The notes beneath the pieces are model-generated. The model was given only the letters and a program-made list of their open reading frames with translations, had not been told where the DNA came from and did no database searches. Positions 10,001 to 18,553 of a DNA stretch of 64,000 nucleotides are shown piece by piece. The translations under genes and the position numbers were made by a program. Positions within the stretch are counted from its first letter, which is position 1. Every line of letters starts with the position of its first letter. Origin of the DNA: Durusdinium trenchii (lineage: Eukaryota > Sar > Dinophyceae > Suessiales > Symbiodiniaceae); NCBI GenBank assembly GCA_963970005.1, contig CAXAMN010023361.1, forward strand, positions 1,894,986-1,958,985, given 5' to 3'.

Positions 10001-12661
10001 TCTCACAATTCTGGAAGAGAGACTGTTCTTGAAGAGGATGTGTCAATATATCCTGTGTGGACTTCACATCTCATTCCAGAGAATGTGGCAATGCAGCTTG
10101 GAGGAAGCTTTCACATGACATCGCTTTCCAATATTGAGTCAATCATGAAACTAGGAATTGTCCCTGGTGGAACGGAGGGATATAGAGGTAGTGTTTTCTT
10201 CAACCACTTTGCGCCGTGGGATGATCGATCATCAAAGATTCTGAGATCAAGATGGCCAAGAGTGGGAATGCCCGTTTGCCTTTATGTTCCAATCATGACT
10301 TTGAGGAAGCTTGGGGGAAGAATTTCGGAGAATTCCTACACTGTTGTTTTTAGAGAAGTTCCATGGAGATGTGTACGAGGTGCTTGGTATTGGGACGACC
10401 ACGTTCAGGCATGGAGGAGACTCCTGCTGGGAAGCACTGGAGAGCAAGTTGTTCTAGCGGCACGTCATGGACTTTGGGTTGCTCAGAAGCATACCATCCT
10501 CGAGAGAGCCGACGAAGTCACGAAGTCAGCCTCGGCGACAGATGACAACGTCCAAAAGCTCGTGTTCCTTATCGATGAAGTACAATTCGATGGCAATGGA
10601 GAGCTGATCGAGGATTCCATCAGTGAGGAAACTTGGGACGAAATCATCTCCAGAACATGTGAAGGGTATCGCAACGTGGATGGCAATATTTTGTGTCCAT
10701 CGTGTATGCATTTGACTTCTTCATCTTTGTCCGTGTGTCTATCTTGTCAAGGCAGGCTACTCTCGTGTGGTATTCGCAACACTGTCATTTCCGATTCACC
10801 CGTTGATCTTGTGAGCGACGATGAAGAGGAAAAGAAGGAAAAGAAGGAGCCTGAAGATGATGATCAAGATATATTGGACCAGGCCACTATGGACGAGATC
10901 AGAAAGGCTTGGGAAGAAGACATCGCTCAAACTGAAGCAGCTGACGACGACGAGGACATGGACAATCTAGATCCTTCCAAACCGTCTGATGGTGCAGAAA
11001 ACTTCAAGAGTGACAATGTCGAGACCCCATCTTTCAATGAGGACGAGATCGACTACGGTCGTGATTCTGATCTAGAAGATGAAGACGAACGAAACGTGAT
11101 CATCGAGATCCAGAGGAGCACACAACAATATGAGGGGAAGAAACGTCAAGATGGTGAGCCCGAGGATGAAGACGTCACCGACGACTTACATCCGGAGGCG
11201 AATCGACCGACAGATCGTGATGAACCGGGATACTATGCACAGCATGGAGCGACCGAGTTCAATCCCGAAGAAGGAAGAGACAACGAAGATCTCCCCATCT
11301 ATTGTCGAGTACCGGAACCTCGAATCTATGCGCATCAAGAGAGAGCCTACTGTCAGGACGTCTCCGTGAAAGCATCGGGTTTGATGGATAGGTATGTGGT
11401 CAAATGTGTGCTGAACATGATCTCCCTGATGTACAAGAGCTACTATTGCACCAGCCTTACCGACTTCAAAGCAAATTGGAAAAGGAAGCGTCTGGATGTG
11501 ATAAGCAAGTTCGGTACAGGAGATTCCACTGAAATCGATGACGATGGGAGACCATTGGATCCAACAGATGATATGATGTTAATCTTTGCCAACGACAACA
11601 ATATTACAACTGAGGAGGCCTGGCACCGATTCAGAGGAGAGCAATTCATTTGCAAGGTAGCACTCGTGATCCTATCATTTGGTCATACTCCGCAATCCTT
11701 CAAGGAGGAATATGGCAACTTCGAACACTCCACCAACTTGACTGATGCCCAGCTTGAGGAGTTGAAAGCGAAGAAAGCCAGCGCAATGACTGAATTGGTA
11801 CAGAAGTGCATCCATGCGATTTATGGGTGTCGGACATATTCTTACTTTAGAACCGACGTTACGTCACCCTACCACAAGGTGATCGATCCTCTGGACATCA
11901 TGTACTCGAGAATGAAGAGCAAGTGGGAGAAGTCTATTCTGTTGATCATTGATCAACATGAGATCAGGTTGCCCCCACAAGCTCAGGAAGTCATAGAGTC
12001 AATGGCCAGAAACCCCAACGTTGGACATACAGAGAGATGGATGAGCGTGGTAGAACATAAGCATGTTCAAGCTCTTACCAATCGTCTAGGCTTTGGAGAT
12101 AGGGCCAAGGAGATTCAGGGCAAGAAGAAGCAGGCAGCCAAGGCAACAGCTAAGCCAACATCAACGACTAAGTCTGAAGCGAAAGCAGCATCTTCGTCAA
12201 GAGCTGAGGCAAAGCCAGCATCTACACCCAGAACCGAGGCCAAGCCGTCGTCAGCACCAAGTGAGGAGCCAAAACCTTCAACAGCACCTAAGAGTTTCGG
12301 GCCCTCATCAGCAGAGGAGAACAAGGCGAAGGCTGCTCCAAAAGCCAGACCACATGATAAATCACCATCCAGTGCTACCGATGTGTTTGAGCAAGCTTTG
12401 CAGGAAGATCTTACCGCCAACGCACATGCAGCAGAAGGTACAACTTCTTCATCGTCCCGAGGACATTCCAAAGGAGGAGGCCAATCTGGAACATCTTGGA
12501 GGCCGGCGCTAACGCAAGAACGTCGCGAAGTACCTCAACCTTCTGAAAAGGGGAAGGGAAAGAGCAAGTCCAAGGGAAAGTCCAAGAAGGGAGAAGATGA
12601 TCGGTGGGATGCTCAGGGCAGCTGGGATCATCGTGGATGGAGAGGTTATCACCAGTGGTGA
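4031..12661 (+). CDS. Giant retroelement-associated polyprotein: methyltransferase-like half, gag-like region, CCHC knuckle and KptA/Tpt1 RNA 2'-phosphotransferase domain
   Basis: A frame of about 2,880 codons, open from 3986 (stop at 3983), with first ATG at 4031, overlapping the RT frame. In order: (1) 4040-4430 looks like the missing second half of the methyltransferase-like domain (VLYDWSR; a Cys/His cluster near 4230-4270). (2) A gag-like region of unknown fold from about 4500, with a Pro-rich stretch near 4910 and 6085-6160. (3) A zinc ribbon, CEDC...CVNC, near 7620-7720. (4) A perfect CX2CX4HX4C knuckle at 8768-8809. (5) A KptA/Tpt1-type domain at about 9560-10390: N-lobe RLNRLLRHG near 9580 followed by GGWVNIDEIL, then the NAD-binding lobe FHMTSLSNIESIMKLGIVPG near 10110 and SENSYTVVF near 10325. 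(6) A second zinc ribbon CPSC...CLSC near 10690-10750. (7) A Glu/Asp-rich region 10808-11330. (8) An Ala/Ser/Lys/Glu-rich tail ending in KGKSKSKGKSKK. Tpt1/KptA enzymes use NAD+ to remove an RNA 2'-phosphate; whether this copy is active is unknown. Confidence 0.8.
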   Translation: MIETLNKRALSLWKKQHVTSRAPVLYDWSRSPHPSMLNGNPCSEVNINKRFDKIIQSVHDSKKKKFTCENNHDTHDSCASVITFHNHLEQDFEINQASHFGAGVIQQFAKKKFAEFHPITVGLSPATLPQRGNSLAFVSHSWRLTTSLHRGDCVVNMFRSTVYGATGRSMASAKKLKEHLQKLDSRRGESPTLVPRQFVEDMDPGQALQLAEKWMERGVPPVYSISACYCAVEAKGGTIQERLVRSLRVLLSKYDPATDDGKEVTRAFFAGIKRVIGIVKSQERQVRPEHIPLGPPPPPNPDHFPYEAFASNDVWDRLELFADNLLALFMPEPFNQEAPVKGMLTDLNEKVAKRGMKGINSTAMSKDSLLDITRDGYFYDSMNDLHHRIPIEGRSSNYMAMTGEHWERSCRYISLAGASLGFALRFHNKNHPEDLTSLTDLIQIIAKGQSGGTLERCAAINNFQCIQALYQCIHRHVIEQSAISLRPETNAQMLAAFQHLKEWFPEVKPDVWTAGYNVLGAELGVHRDLLARDTSISILNQYIAELHLSEANLDEEPDLETLGKPKEKIYLTFENPSIGPPNLKDFSAVEPQWLCQFRIHHAKNKGLSQDEITKQMREEARRARDQSGAPKNRDDYTQTFGRKGSSVPPGGPYTSSSSGPRPPWERNNEQWDPWSSDVPHGAYDVPRPPPKAPPKCKPMPKPKQPAQPKEWFVTLPPEGVTTIGCNGMDYLGKPIIFNLWTYRSSTTAYATAPFAGPRTAEPGRDWRQYVRRLTYYVGVTLGGNYRSSSSMGLQPLTDSHLRTKVNESDGFWTKLYVEMVEEFDLTSCFQYPSARAMVLILKLNDVPEKAAYHIKFLSSKVGCHTEEKDKVMIDGDTGVMDVDHLSGQIRGVGTGHTILVTDLDYATRASSSKKITTMQYGIRTEMAFENCCVFQVQGERHQDILDTLGRVVVFLEEHGQDQGDGTTVHIWLCLHCMFPNGSTLRLTEATFKEFSRKLAEKVHSIGQLLTTPVLVNIQPDSKFFGPARYDHSHIVTDIVDQVRRSGALATKSSRAWKAMYSVAGAPSANYITGGDENKIWAVMEKQLTRERVILLCSMNKVHVSALNNMAEDEIQVPISQDNFDRYLNVAMSASDGQPKKTSTKHTVGGSFSQGTEWRDIRFVLKDPEPEEDRMEYWMTGNRRVENYKATADAAPYLCEDCNKRDASEDWNTHKDNRSHCVNCNFNFWCVQSGTPTIQQERESIWETAVRVRVLWEKNAEWNRLYPAQNLREFMVEGAMMLSRKNPPWIQGALKAISHHGGIRAPSELVEQYCTQGKGSTLFIHRDYDPDSEDYGFRAYMDYGNVAYHDYIQYFFTHKEYQDVFSLNEYRTVTNSELAGDIMEFWTGVLELAGIFKDTLFEDWAQINECRRGIEMSFLHFYAASRKSINDNTKRNKPSRLHVTAEEQACIDAVMSRYATRPEFRRMVRLAIAPEPKRTSTEEPDVEMKDGEADPASTTPGVEEPEPPTPELDPQDYKEGEGRSVSPTKTWSHYPTSNPDTEERKRAAKRSGQGTATASSWKSAYDNLRRVRARAVSQKVCYCCGSNQHHLAICPDTEKKNELMNSFSYMEDTMRKCFTEDDKAIIRRDVESRKRKAKSSKDVEDEDYMDVDDEDIELPEEEPELGSKVPPYSPRAKGRPHSSDSAKEEYAKAVEATKKAFGNASFVTRFKEPVDLFDIADDKEGGEYRVANHRVGEYRVANHRVDRSGPDGKRELDALIQEAAALGIKMPKVKDLAPDPQQVQKVGYRQIEVTCDRGSIEIIPQYGVTFYVEYWNGPKRDATFTDPPKMNPVTRIDKFSEESQWVNEISHRLNRLLRHGVGKHNGIQSHRGRKPHVSPKCNEGGWVNIDEILEYDHVFNDGVDISTISGTQREQDTKTERYQYLCKAMWHAKKLQNRVRYQIAAIRISKEDVSLEEERQYWANLMFYSTDAPSFLKHERWIVPCAIRAVASHNSGRETVLEEDVSIYPVWTSHLIPENVAMQLGGSFHMTSLSNIESIMKLGIVPGGTEGYRGSVFFNHFAPWDDRSSKILRSRWPRVGMPVCLYVPIMTLRKLGGRISENSYTVVFREVPWRCVRGAWYWDDHVQAWRRLLLGSTGEQVVLAARHGLWVAQKHTILERADEVTKSASATDDNVQKLVFLIDEVQFDGNGELIEDSISEETWDEIISRTCEGYRNVDGNILCPSCMHLTSSSLSVCLSCQGRLLSCGIRNTVISDSPVDLVSDDEEEKKEKKEPEDDDQDILDQATMDEIRKAWEEDIAQTEAADDDEDMDNLDPSKPSDGAENFKSDNVETPSFNEDEIDYGRDSDLEDEDERNVIIEIQRSTQQYEGKKRQDGEPEDEDVTDDLHPEANRPTDRDEPGYYAQHGATEFNPEEGRDNEDLPIYCRVPEPRIYAHQERAYCQDVSVKASGLMDRYVVKCVLNMISLMYKSYYCTSLTDFKANWKRKRLDVISKFGTGDSTEIDDDGRPLDPTDDMMLIFANDNNITTEEAWHRFRGEQFICKVALVILSFGHTPQSFKEEYGNFEHSTNLTDAQLEELKAKKASAMTELVQKCIHAIYGCRTYSYFRTDVTSPYHKVIDPLDIMYSRMKSKWEKSILLIIDQHEIRLPPQAQEVIESMARNPNVGHTERWMSVVEHKHVQALTNRLGFGDRAKEIQGKKKQAAKATAKPTSTTKSEAKAASSSRAEAKPASTPRTEAKPSSAPSEEPKPSTAPKSFGPSSAEENKAKAAPKARPHDKSPSSATDVFEQALQEDLTANAHAAEGTTSSSSRGHSKGGGQSGTSWRPALTQERREVPQPSEKGKGKSKSKGKSKKGEDDRWDAQGSWDHRGWRGYHQW
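9203..9262 (+). repeat. Perfect 30-bp in-frame tandem duplication inside the giant ORF
   Basis: Two identical 30-bp units (9203-9232 and 9233-9262) duplicate the peptide GEYRVANHRV without breaking the frame. They lie between the CCHC knuckle and the KptA-like domain. Perfect identity suggests a recent duplication. Confidence 0.95.
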
Positions 12662-13638
12662 TTTCTTTGAACGACTATGAGGATACCATGCAAACCAGGG
12701 AGGAAGTCATTCACCGGATGTCTATCTGACCTGAAACGCTGTAAGTGTATCATTGCAAATCATCGGATTGACGATTTGATACCATGAGCATAATGGAAGG
12801 CAGACAGTCACCGACTGTCTCTCCGACTTGCCGTTCTGTAAGTGTATCCAAATCAAAACCTACATCTTTTGAGAAGTGTGAAGTCAGTTGCCGATGTGAC
12901 ATCTACGTGGAAGTCACCAGTTCGGATCTACATCAAAGCGATGCTCTTTTGAGTGGATACTGAGCGAGGCCTCGTGACTGTCTCACTTGTTCAATTCGAT
13001 TTTCATAGGTTCTGAGCCATAGTTGCACACTTTATATGTAAAAGTCCGCTTTAGTCCAGCATGTTTCGTAGTATGAGCCTCATATGAGTCTCGCGGCAAA
13101 TCATACAATTTCTTTTGTAGCACTTACATCCCTAAATTTTCGTGTGTGATCGGAACATATTGTTGCCGTTCACATGGGGGGTGCGAATGGAAGTGCAGCG
13201 ACACGTACAGTGCAACTTGTACATATATATGTACCATATGTATTTTGGCTCAAGGATCAAGCGACTAGAAAAGGTGCGGTTTCCGTTCCGACGCTACGCC
13301 GCTTATGGACCGTCAGTGATAGCTTCAAACTTCGCTGATTAAGATCCACTCGCATTCAAATAATATGTATATATAATAGACACTATGTATATTTCGTATG
13401 TTGTATTTATATAAATATGTATATTACATTATATACATATATTCAATTCCTTTTTTCTCTACGTATTATACGGGGCTCTCGCTCTTTGAACTTGGAGTTG
13501 ACTTTGCAGGATGCAGTATTGTCCAGCCAAATCTTCAATCATGCATCCTTGAATACTACCAACACATCCATACCAGCGGTCAACCTGGGGGCATTGCCGT
13601 GTTTGTGTTTTTGTTTTTTCCCCCACTGTTTTTGCAAG
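12662..13638. other. 3' flank of the retroelement ORF, no gene seen
   Basis: Non-coding in all frames by inspection. The motif ctgtaagtgtatc occurs twice (near 12739 and 12836), each in a similar setting, which may reflect a short diverged duplication. Around 13370-13440 the sequence is strongly AT-rich. I looked for a long terminal repeat or polypurine tract after the ORF and could not support one. Confidence 0.5.
13242..13254 (+). other. Possible relic of the dinoflagellate spliced leader
   Basis: The 13 bases attttggctcaag equal the 3' end of the conserved 22-nt dinoflagellate spliced leader. Only the 3' part matches; the bases before it do not. Such truncated genomic copies are known where trans-spliced mRNAs were reverse-transcribed and reinserted. 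No recognisable coding sequence follows, so the source transcript is unknown and chance is not excluded. Confidence 0.4.
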
Positions 13639-13731
13639 AAGTCAGAAATGCATACTGTACTGGTGGACGAGGGAGTTCAGCGGGAGAAGAAGTGTGGCAA
13701 GAACCAACCATGGGAGTTCACTTCTGGTTGA
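13639..13731 (+). CDS. Exon-like fragment, unidentified
   Basis: A long pyrimidine tract ending in gcaag precedes a short open segment encoding a charged peptide (KSEMHTVLVDEGVQREKKC) that ends in TGA. This has the look of a terminal exon, but no family is recognised and no upstream partner exon was found. Confidence 0.22.
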   Translation, partial: KSEMHTVLVDEGVQREKKCGKNQPWEFTSG

Positions 13732-14298
13732 TGTGTGATGAATTGTGATGTGAGCAACCAAAAGCGTGTGTAGTGATTCAATTTCAATCTGGGTCTTTCA
13801 GACTCAGATGCTCAGCCAGGAGCGCAGAGGCCATTGGCAGGGGGGGGAACGAAAAGTGCCCCAGTGCTCAGCGGGCCACACACGTTTTGGGTGGCAGGGC
13901 AGTCTTGTTCTGAAAATAGCCCTCGGCGGCCGCGCTTCATATATGTTGATCCAGTTACTAGGGCCGCCGACGGCTGCCCGCTACCCCCTCTCATATGTCT
14001 CATATAAGCCAAAACAAGCTGAGCTCGTAGTTGTACTCATCGTCGTCGTCATCATCACCGCTTTTTATCAGCATATAGAATGATGTGTTCCTCTCTCTCC
14101 GCTTGAAATGTTGGACACTGCACGAGCATTCCCTCATCTTCCTGTAAACTGGCTACAAAGCCGGGGGGATCGCGGCCGGTCGATCTAGCAAACAGACTGG
14201 CTGATCCTTCCGTTGCAAGGCTGCAAGGCTAAGGTTTGTTCATTCTTTGCGGAACACCGCCCCATTGTTGAGACCTCACAAAGGTTTGCCGATCATAA

Positions 14299-14517
14299 AT
14301 GCCCATCTCAGCTATTCAGGGTGATAAATCTTCTGGTTCCATCGTGTTTCATCAAGTGTTTGCGTTGCCATCTGAGGGTCAGAATGGCAGCAATACCCAT
14401 GGGAGCACTTCGCATTTCTCGTGCGAGGCGCTGCGCTTCGCAGATGCAGCATTGAAGGACCAACGAGACTTCATGGCCAAGGCAGGTGCCTTGGCAGATC
14501 CCAGATCCGCAGTGTAA
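14299..14517 (+). CDS. DUF4116-like repeat fragment
   Basis: The C-terminal part reads CEALRFADAALKDQRDFM, which resembles the alternating LRFAS-ELR-DR-V pattern of the DUF4116 repeat proteins that are abundant in dinoflagellates. The match is by pattern recognition only and covers less than one repeat. The frame ends at TAA (14515-14517). It may pair with the similar fragment about 1 kb downstream on the same strand. Confidence 0.3.
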   Translation: MPISAIQGDKSSGSIVFHQVFALPSEGQNGSNTHGSTSHFSCEALRFADAALKDQRDFMAKAGALADPRSAV

Positions 14518-15536
14518 CATGACATTTCAAGAATGCTTCTTGGTAGTTTGCAAAGGAATTATCAGCACAAGCAAAGTATAGTCTTTGCAGTGGTAGGAGA
14601 ATTTGTTTTGGACGTGTTTGGCGCATTTGGTGGAGGTGGTGGTGAAGTCCGGGAACTAGATGCAGACATAGACAGATGGCCCGACCAAACCGCCCTTGGT
14701 CCGTTGGTTCAATTTGTTTAAGGGGATATACATTTCAGGGCAACGCATCAGTATATGGTACCTGATACTGACCCCGCCAGATGATTCCGCAGGACATCAT
14801 TGGGTTGCGGAGCATTGGATATAACATTGAACAGAACATCAGAAATCCGAGTGTTTACCCAGCTTCTCAGGTTCTGTATGCTTCTATGGTTCCTTCTGAG
14901 CAGAAATCTTCCGACATGTCGGGGGAGTTGTTTTGGGTCGCGGTGGGACACCAAAACATCCAAAGCCCGATGAATCCATGTGTGCTGCGCGGATCGAGGA
15001 GATAGAGGTACCACTGCTCAGTCCTGAAAAAGATGCAATTCAACTTGATGGCATGTTCTTAGGTATGTTCTTCAAAGGGAAAGGCTTGACCAATAGATCC
15101 AATAGTAGTGAAGCTTCCAATACCCTGACAATCCATGTATGAAATCAACGTATATATATATATATGTATACACATAATTCTGCCTACGTCAGTTCCTCTC
15201 AGCGCCCGTAGGTAAGTACAGTATACAATACATCGATTCAGGGATACCGGGATAGTCTTATATAGATCAGATTTTAACTTCCTGACAACTTGACCAATTG
15301 TTGGGGGGTTGGGTAGGGTCTCAATATGAGGAAACCCGCAAGCATTTCTGGTAGATGTGGAAATTCATGGCCATCTTGTCAGGAACTCCCCAAAACATCG
15401 CAGCCCTGAACACGGCCTTCGGGTGTGTATTTTACAAAGGGAGACCCCCTGGCCCACTTTGTAGACGGTAGACTGGTCTATTTCCCCCTCTTCCAGGAGA
15501 TCAACACTGGGAGGTCTCCCGGTTAGAATAGAATCA

Positions 15537-15812
15537 ATGGTTGCTGGTTTTGAACCCTTGATACTCTCCTGGCTCCCTGGGCGCCTGGCTGAAGCGCTCA
15601 GCCAGGCTGTGGCAGTGGATGGCCGGGCATTGCATTACGCCAGTGCCAGGCAAAGCACAACAGACCCTCAAAAGTTTGTGATGAACACAGGAGGGGGTGG
15701 GTCAACAACTTTTGTCTTTTCTCCAAATTCTGCTGCCAGGCCTTGTGCCAGGGGTGGTGCTCTAAAGGATTCTCTGTCCCCAAGGGTGGTTTATGTTCTT
15801 TGGCAAAGATAA
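15537..15812 (+). CDS. DUF4116-like repeat fragment
   Basis: The frame contains AVAVDGRALHYASARQ at about 15600-15650, which fits the AV-DG-AL-YAS core of DUF4116 repeats. The rest of the frame (Gly-rich, then unassigned) does not, so the real exon is probably only about 15570-15660. Function of the family is not known. With the 14299-14517 fragment it may belong to a decayed or intron-split gene. Confidence 0.3.
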   Translation: MVAGFEPLILSWLPGRLAEALSQAVAVDGRALHYASARQSTTDPQKFVMNTGGGGSTTFVFSPNSAARPCARGGALKDSLSPRVVYVLWQR

Positions 15813-18403
15813 GACGGTTTCTCTTGCTTGAGATATACGACGCGTTGAGCAGATTCAGGTGGTTGTCAATCCATGTTGATTGGTGCAAGAGTCTGGTTGC
15901 GCACCGGTGTTCAGGAAGTCAAGTGCCCCAGGATTCCGGATCCCCTTCGCATCCCAGGAGTGTGTATCCTTTCTGGTGATGGTTGAAGATCGGTTGCCCT
16001 CGAAAACGAGACTTCGGTTGACCAGCGAACATGAACAGAATGGATTGCTATATAAGAAGGTTAGTTATCAGTGCTTGGAACTACGGTCAATATAAGATTA
16101 GTCAGTAGAATCAGAATATGAATTGAATATGGAACAACCAGTCCAGTGGTTTCTTTCTCGTGTATCTACCACTTCGGAGCATTGCAGGAGGCTTGAGATC
16201 TGAACTTCAAAGTGAAGTGAACAGGATGAATCCCTCTCACATCATCCATCATATCCCATCATTCTCACGTCCACATTTTCAAGCCTTTTCAGAATTGGAT
16301 CAAGATGAATGGTGCTGAAGGCCCATCTACTGTATCTCTTTCTTGCGGCACCCGACCGGGATCACTCCGAGACGGTGTTTTGTGCTTCCATTTGTGACAG
16401 ATTAATCTCCTGCCTCGACAGGGACAGGGCTCGTGAGACAGCTAGATGAGGTGACAACCCCGAGGCTTCACGGGGCCCGTGAAGGGCGGGCCCGTTCACG
16501 CGTCCTTGCTCCGTTCGTAGCGATGTTTAAAGGCTCGGAGGGCGATCCATGTTCCCATGTTTGGGTGATCGAGAGCTTGGAAACCCGCCGTTCTCACCTT
16601 GGTCTGACTGGTGCTGAATTATTTGGGAATATGGGAATGGCCCTGAGGTATCTACAGGGGTGGTTCATTCCCTCATTCCCGACTGAGCTTTTGAAGCCGG
16701 GTGGACGCCTTGAGGCTTCAGGCCGATCGAGAGCTTCTTTTGGAGGCCTCGAAACTCAACAGCCGCGGGCTGAACAGACAATGCGGGCGCGCCAGTGTGG
16801 TTTCGGGTATGCTTCAAGTTGTAGTAGTGGTTCATGGTGCTGTTGGCAGTGGGAACATGGACCCTTGGAAGATGTTTTCCTTTTCAAGCCGATGGTTTCC
16901 GGGCCTATTTGCGGCCCATGTTGATCTGTTGATCCATAGGAGGGTGCTCTTTTTCTTTGCCACTCCGTCATGCTTTTTGATGAGGTTGGGCCATCGACTG
17001 CGCACCAAAGGCGAGCGCCCGGTCATGCTCAGAGACGACTGTTGTCCAAGCCTCTTTCTTGTCGTTTTCTGGCCGTGGAAAAGGGTGGAGGATACAAATC
17101 TGGACGAACATCTGGAGTTTTCAGATGTTGATCAAAGTGTCGACATAGGGCCTGCAATAGGTTCATTGAGAGCCTTCTATGTTGTTCGCAAAAGCTTACT
17201 ACTCTTTTTTTCCGCAAAAGTATATACTATTTTGTTTGCGAAAGCTTTGCGAAAGATATGTGGAAACAACCACACCAAGGAGAATCTCTCTGCCAAAAGT
17301 TAAACATGGAGTCCGCGAAAGATTAGCACACGTATTCTTTTTTCGCGAAGAATTGTGTTTTCGTAAGAAGGAATTTATATAGATCAGCCGCACCACCATT
17401 TAAGCGATCATCACCCTTGACAATAGTTGTCTTCAGGAGGGTTGTTGGACATTCTGAGGCCTAATTGGTGACATAGAGTCAGGGCTGGTAAAATTACCGA
17501 AGATTGGTTACTACATTTTTACAGAAGATTGGTTACTGAAGATTAATAAGATTGGTTACAATCGCATTCAATGCACTTGGCCGAACACATCTCGTTACAA
17601 CTTCGGCTTTCGCGACCTCACGCCGCGCGCTTTCTTCCGTTCTCAGCGGGGGTCCAGGTCGGAAGGTCGACCAGGTGGTCCAAGGACGAACCAACTGCGA
17701 ACCAACTGGTCCAGGAAGTCCACCTGTTCTCTCGGTTTCTCGGTTTGGCTATTTTTGTTTCCATTTAAAAGGAGATGTTCCTTTTTTCCGAGAACGGGAA
17801 TGTCTTGACGCTTTTTGTGTCACGGAATCTCAGAAAATTCTGTTGAGACGTGGGGACCGGGTGAGGCACTGCGGACAGATGCTGGCTTCATGGCAGAGGC
17901 TCTCGAGCTGCATTGCTTGGCGTTTACGGATCAGCTCCTGTTTGCTCAGGATTGCTTAGTGACTAAGTGACTTAGTGTTTTCTTATGGAACTTATCGTCG
18001 TGAGTGAGGTGCTTGACAGCGAGGAAGATTTCACCTGGATTTGCATGCCAAATAACACGGTCGTTCGATAAAACCGATACAGCAGAATAGATCCTGTTAG
18101 GCACGTAAGAAAGCCTGCCTTGCAGTTTCTATGATTGTTCCATTCACTATTCTTTTGGAGGTGCCATTGACCATCTCTGGATGCTAAGCACACTAGCAGG
18201 ATGTGGCCCCACTCCAGTCTAGAGGGAGTCCAGTGATCTCCAACTGAGCCACTGGGCGTGCTTTCATCACGATGAAGTATAAGCAAAAAATTGGAGTAAA
18301 AGATGGTAAAAATGATGGACTCCCATTTTGGGTGCACTTCCATTTCTTCCATTGGCTATCTCAAATTCAATCAAACACGTTCCCTTTTAAATTGGCCAGG
18401 TAG
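15813..18403. other. Gene-poor stretch with short degenerate repeats
   Basis: Open frames up to about 200 codons exist here (for example 16701-17303 on +) but show no recognisable motif and no splice-site support, so none is called. At 17180-17372 variants of gcgaaag/cgcaaaag recur at least six times, and at 17500-17560 the motif gaagattggttac recurs three times. Nothing else was seen. Confidence 0.4.
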
Positions 18404-18418
18404 CCATCATCTCAACTC

Positions 18419-18553
18419 AGCTCCCTCCCGGACCGGGTCGCCGTGACCGGTGCAGTGCGTCATCGCGATTCGTCGCAGGTCGTGGCTGTGAACCCACTGG
18501 CACGTCGCTTCTTTGCCGAGACACCGCTTGAGGCGCTTTGGAAGAGGTTTTAA
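18419..18553 (+). CDS. Exon-like fragment, unidentified
   Basis: After a pyrimidine-rich acceptor-like sequence ending ctcaactcag, a GC-rich frame encodes about 44 residues (core VVAVNPLARRFFAETPLEAL) to a TAA at 18551-18553. Composition is more coding-like than the flanks. No family is recognised. It could be a terminal exon or a relic of one. Confidence 0.3.
   Translation, partial: SSLPDRVAVTGAVRHRDSSQVVAVNPLARRFFAETPLEALWKRF

Noticed and set aside
16701..17303. 200-codon plus-strand frame
   Set aside because: No motif, no splice signals, mixed composition and an AT-rich Lys/Phe tail; probably a chance frame.
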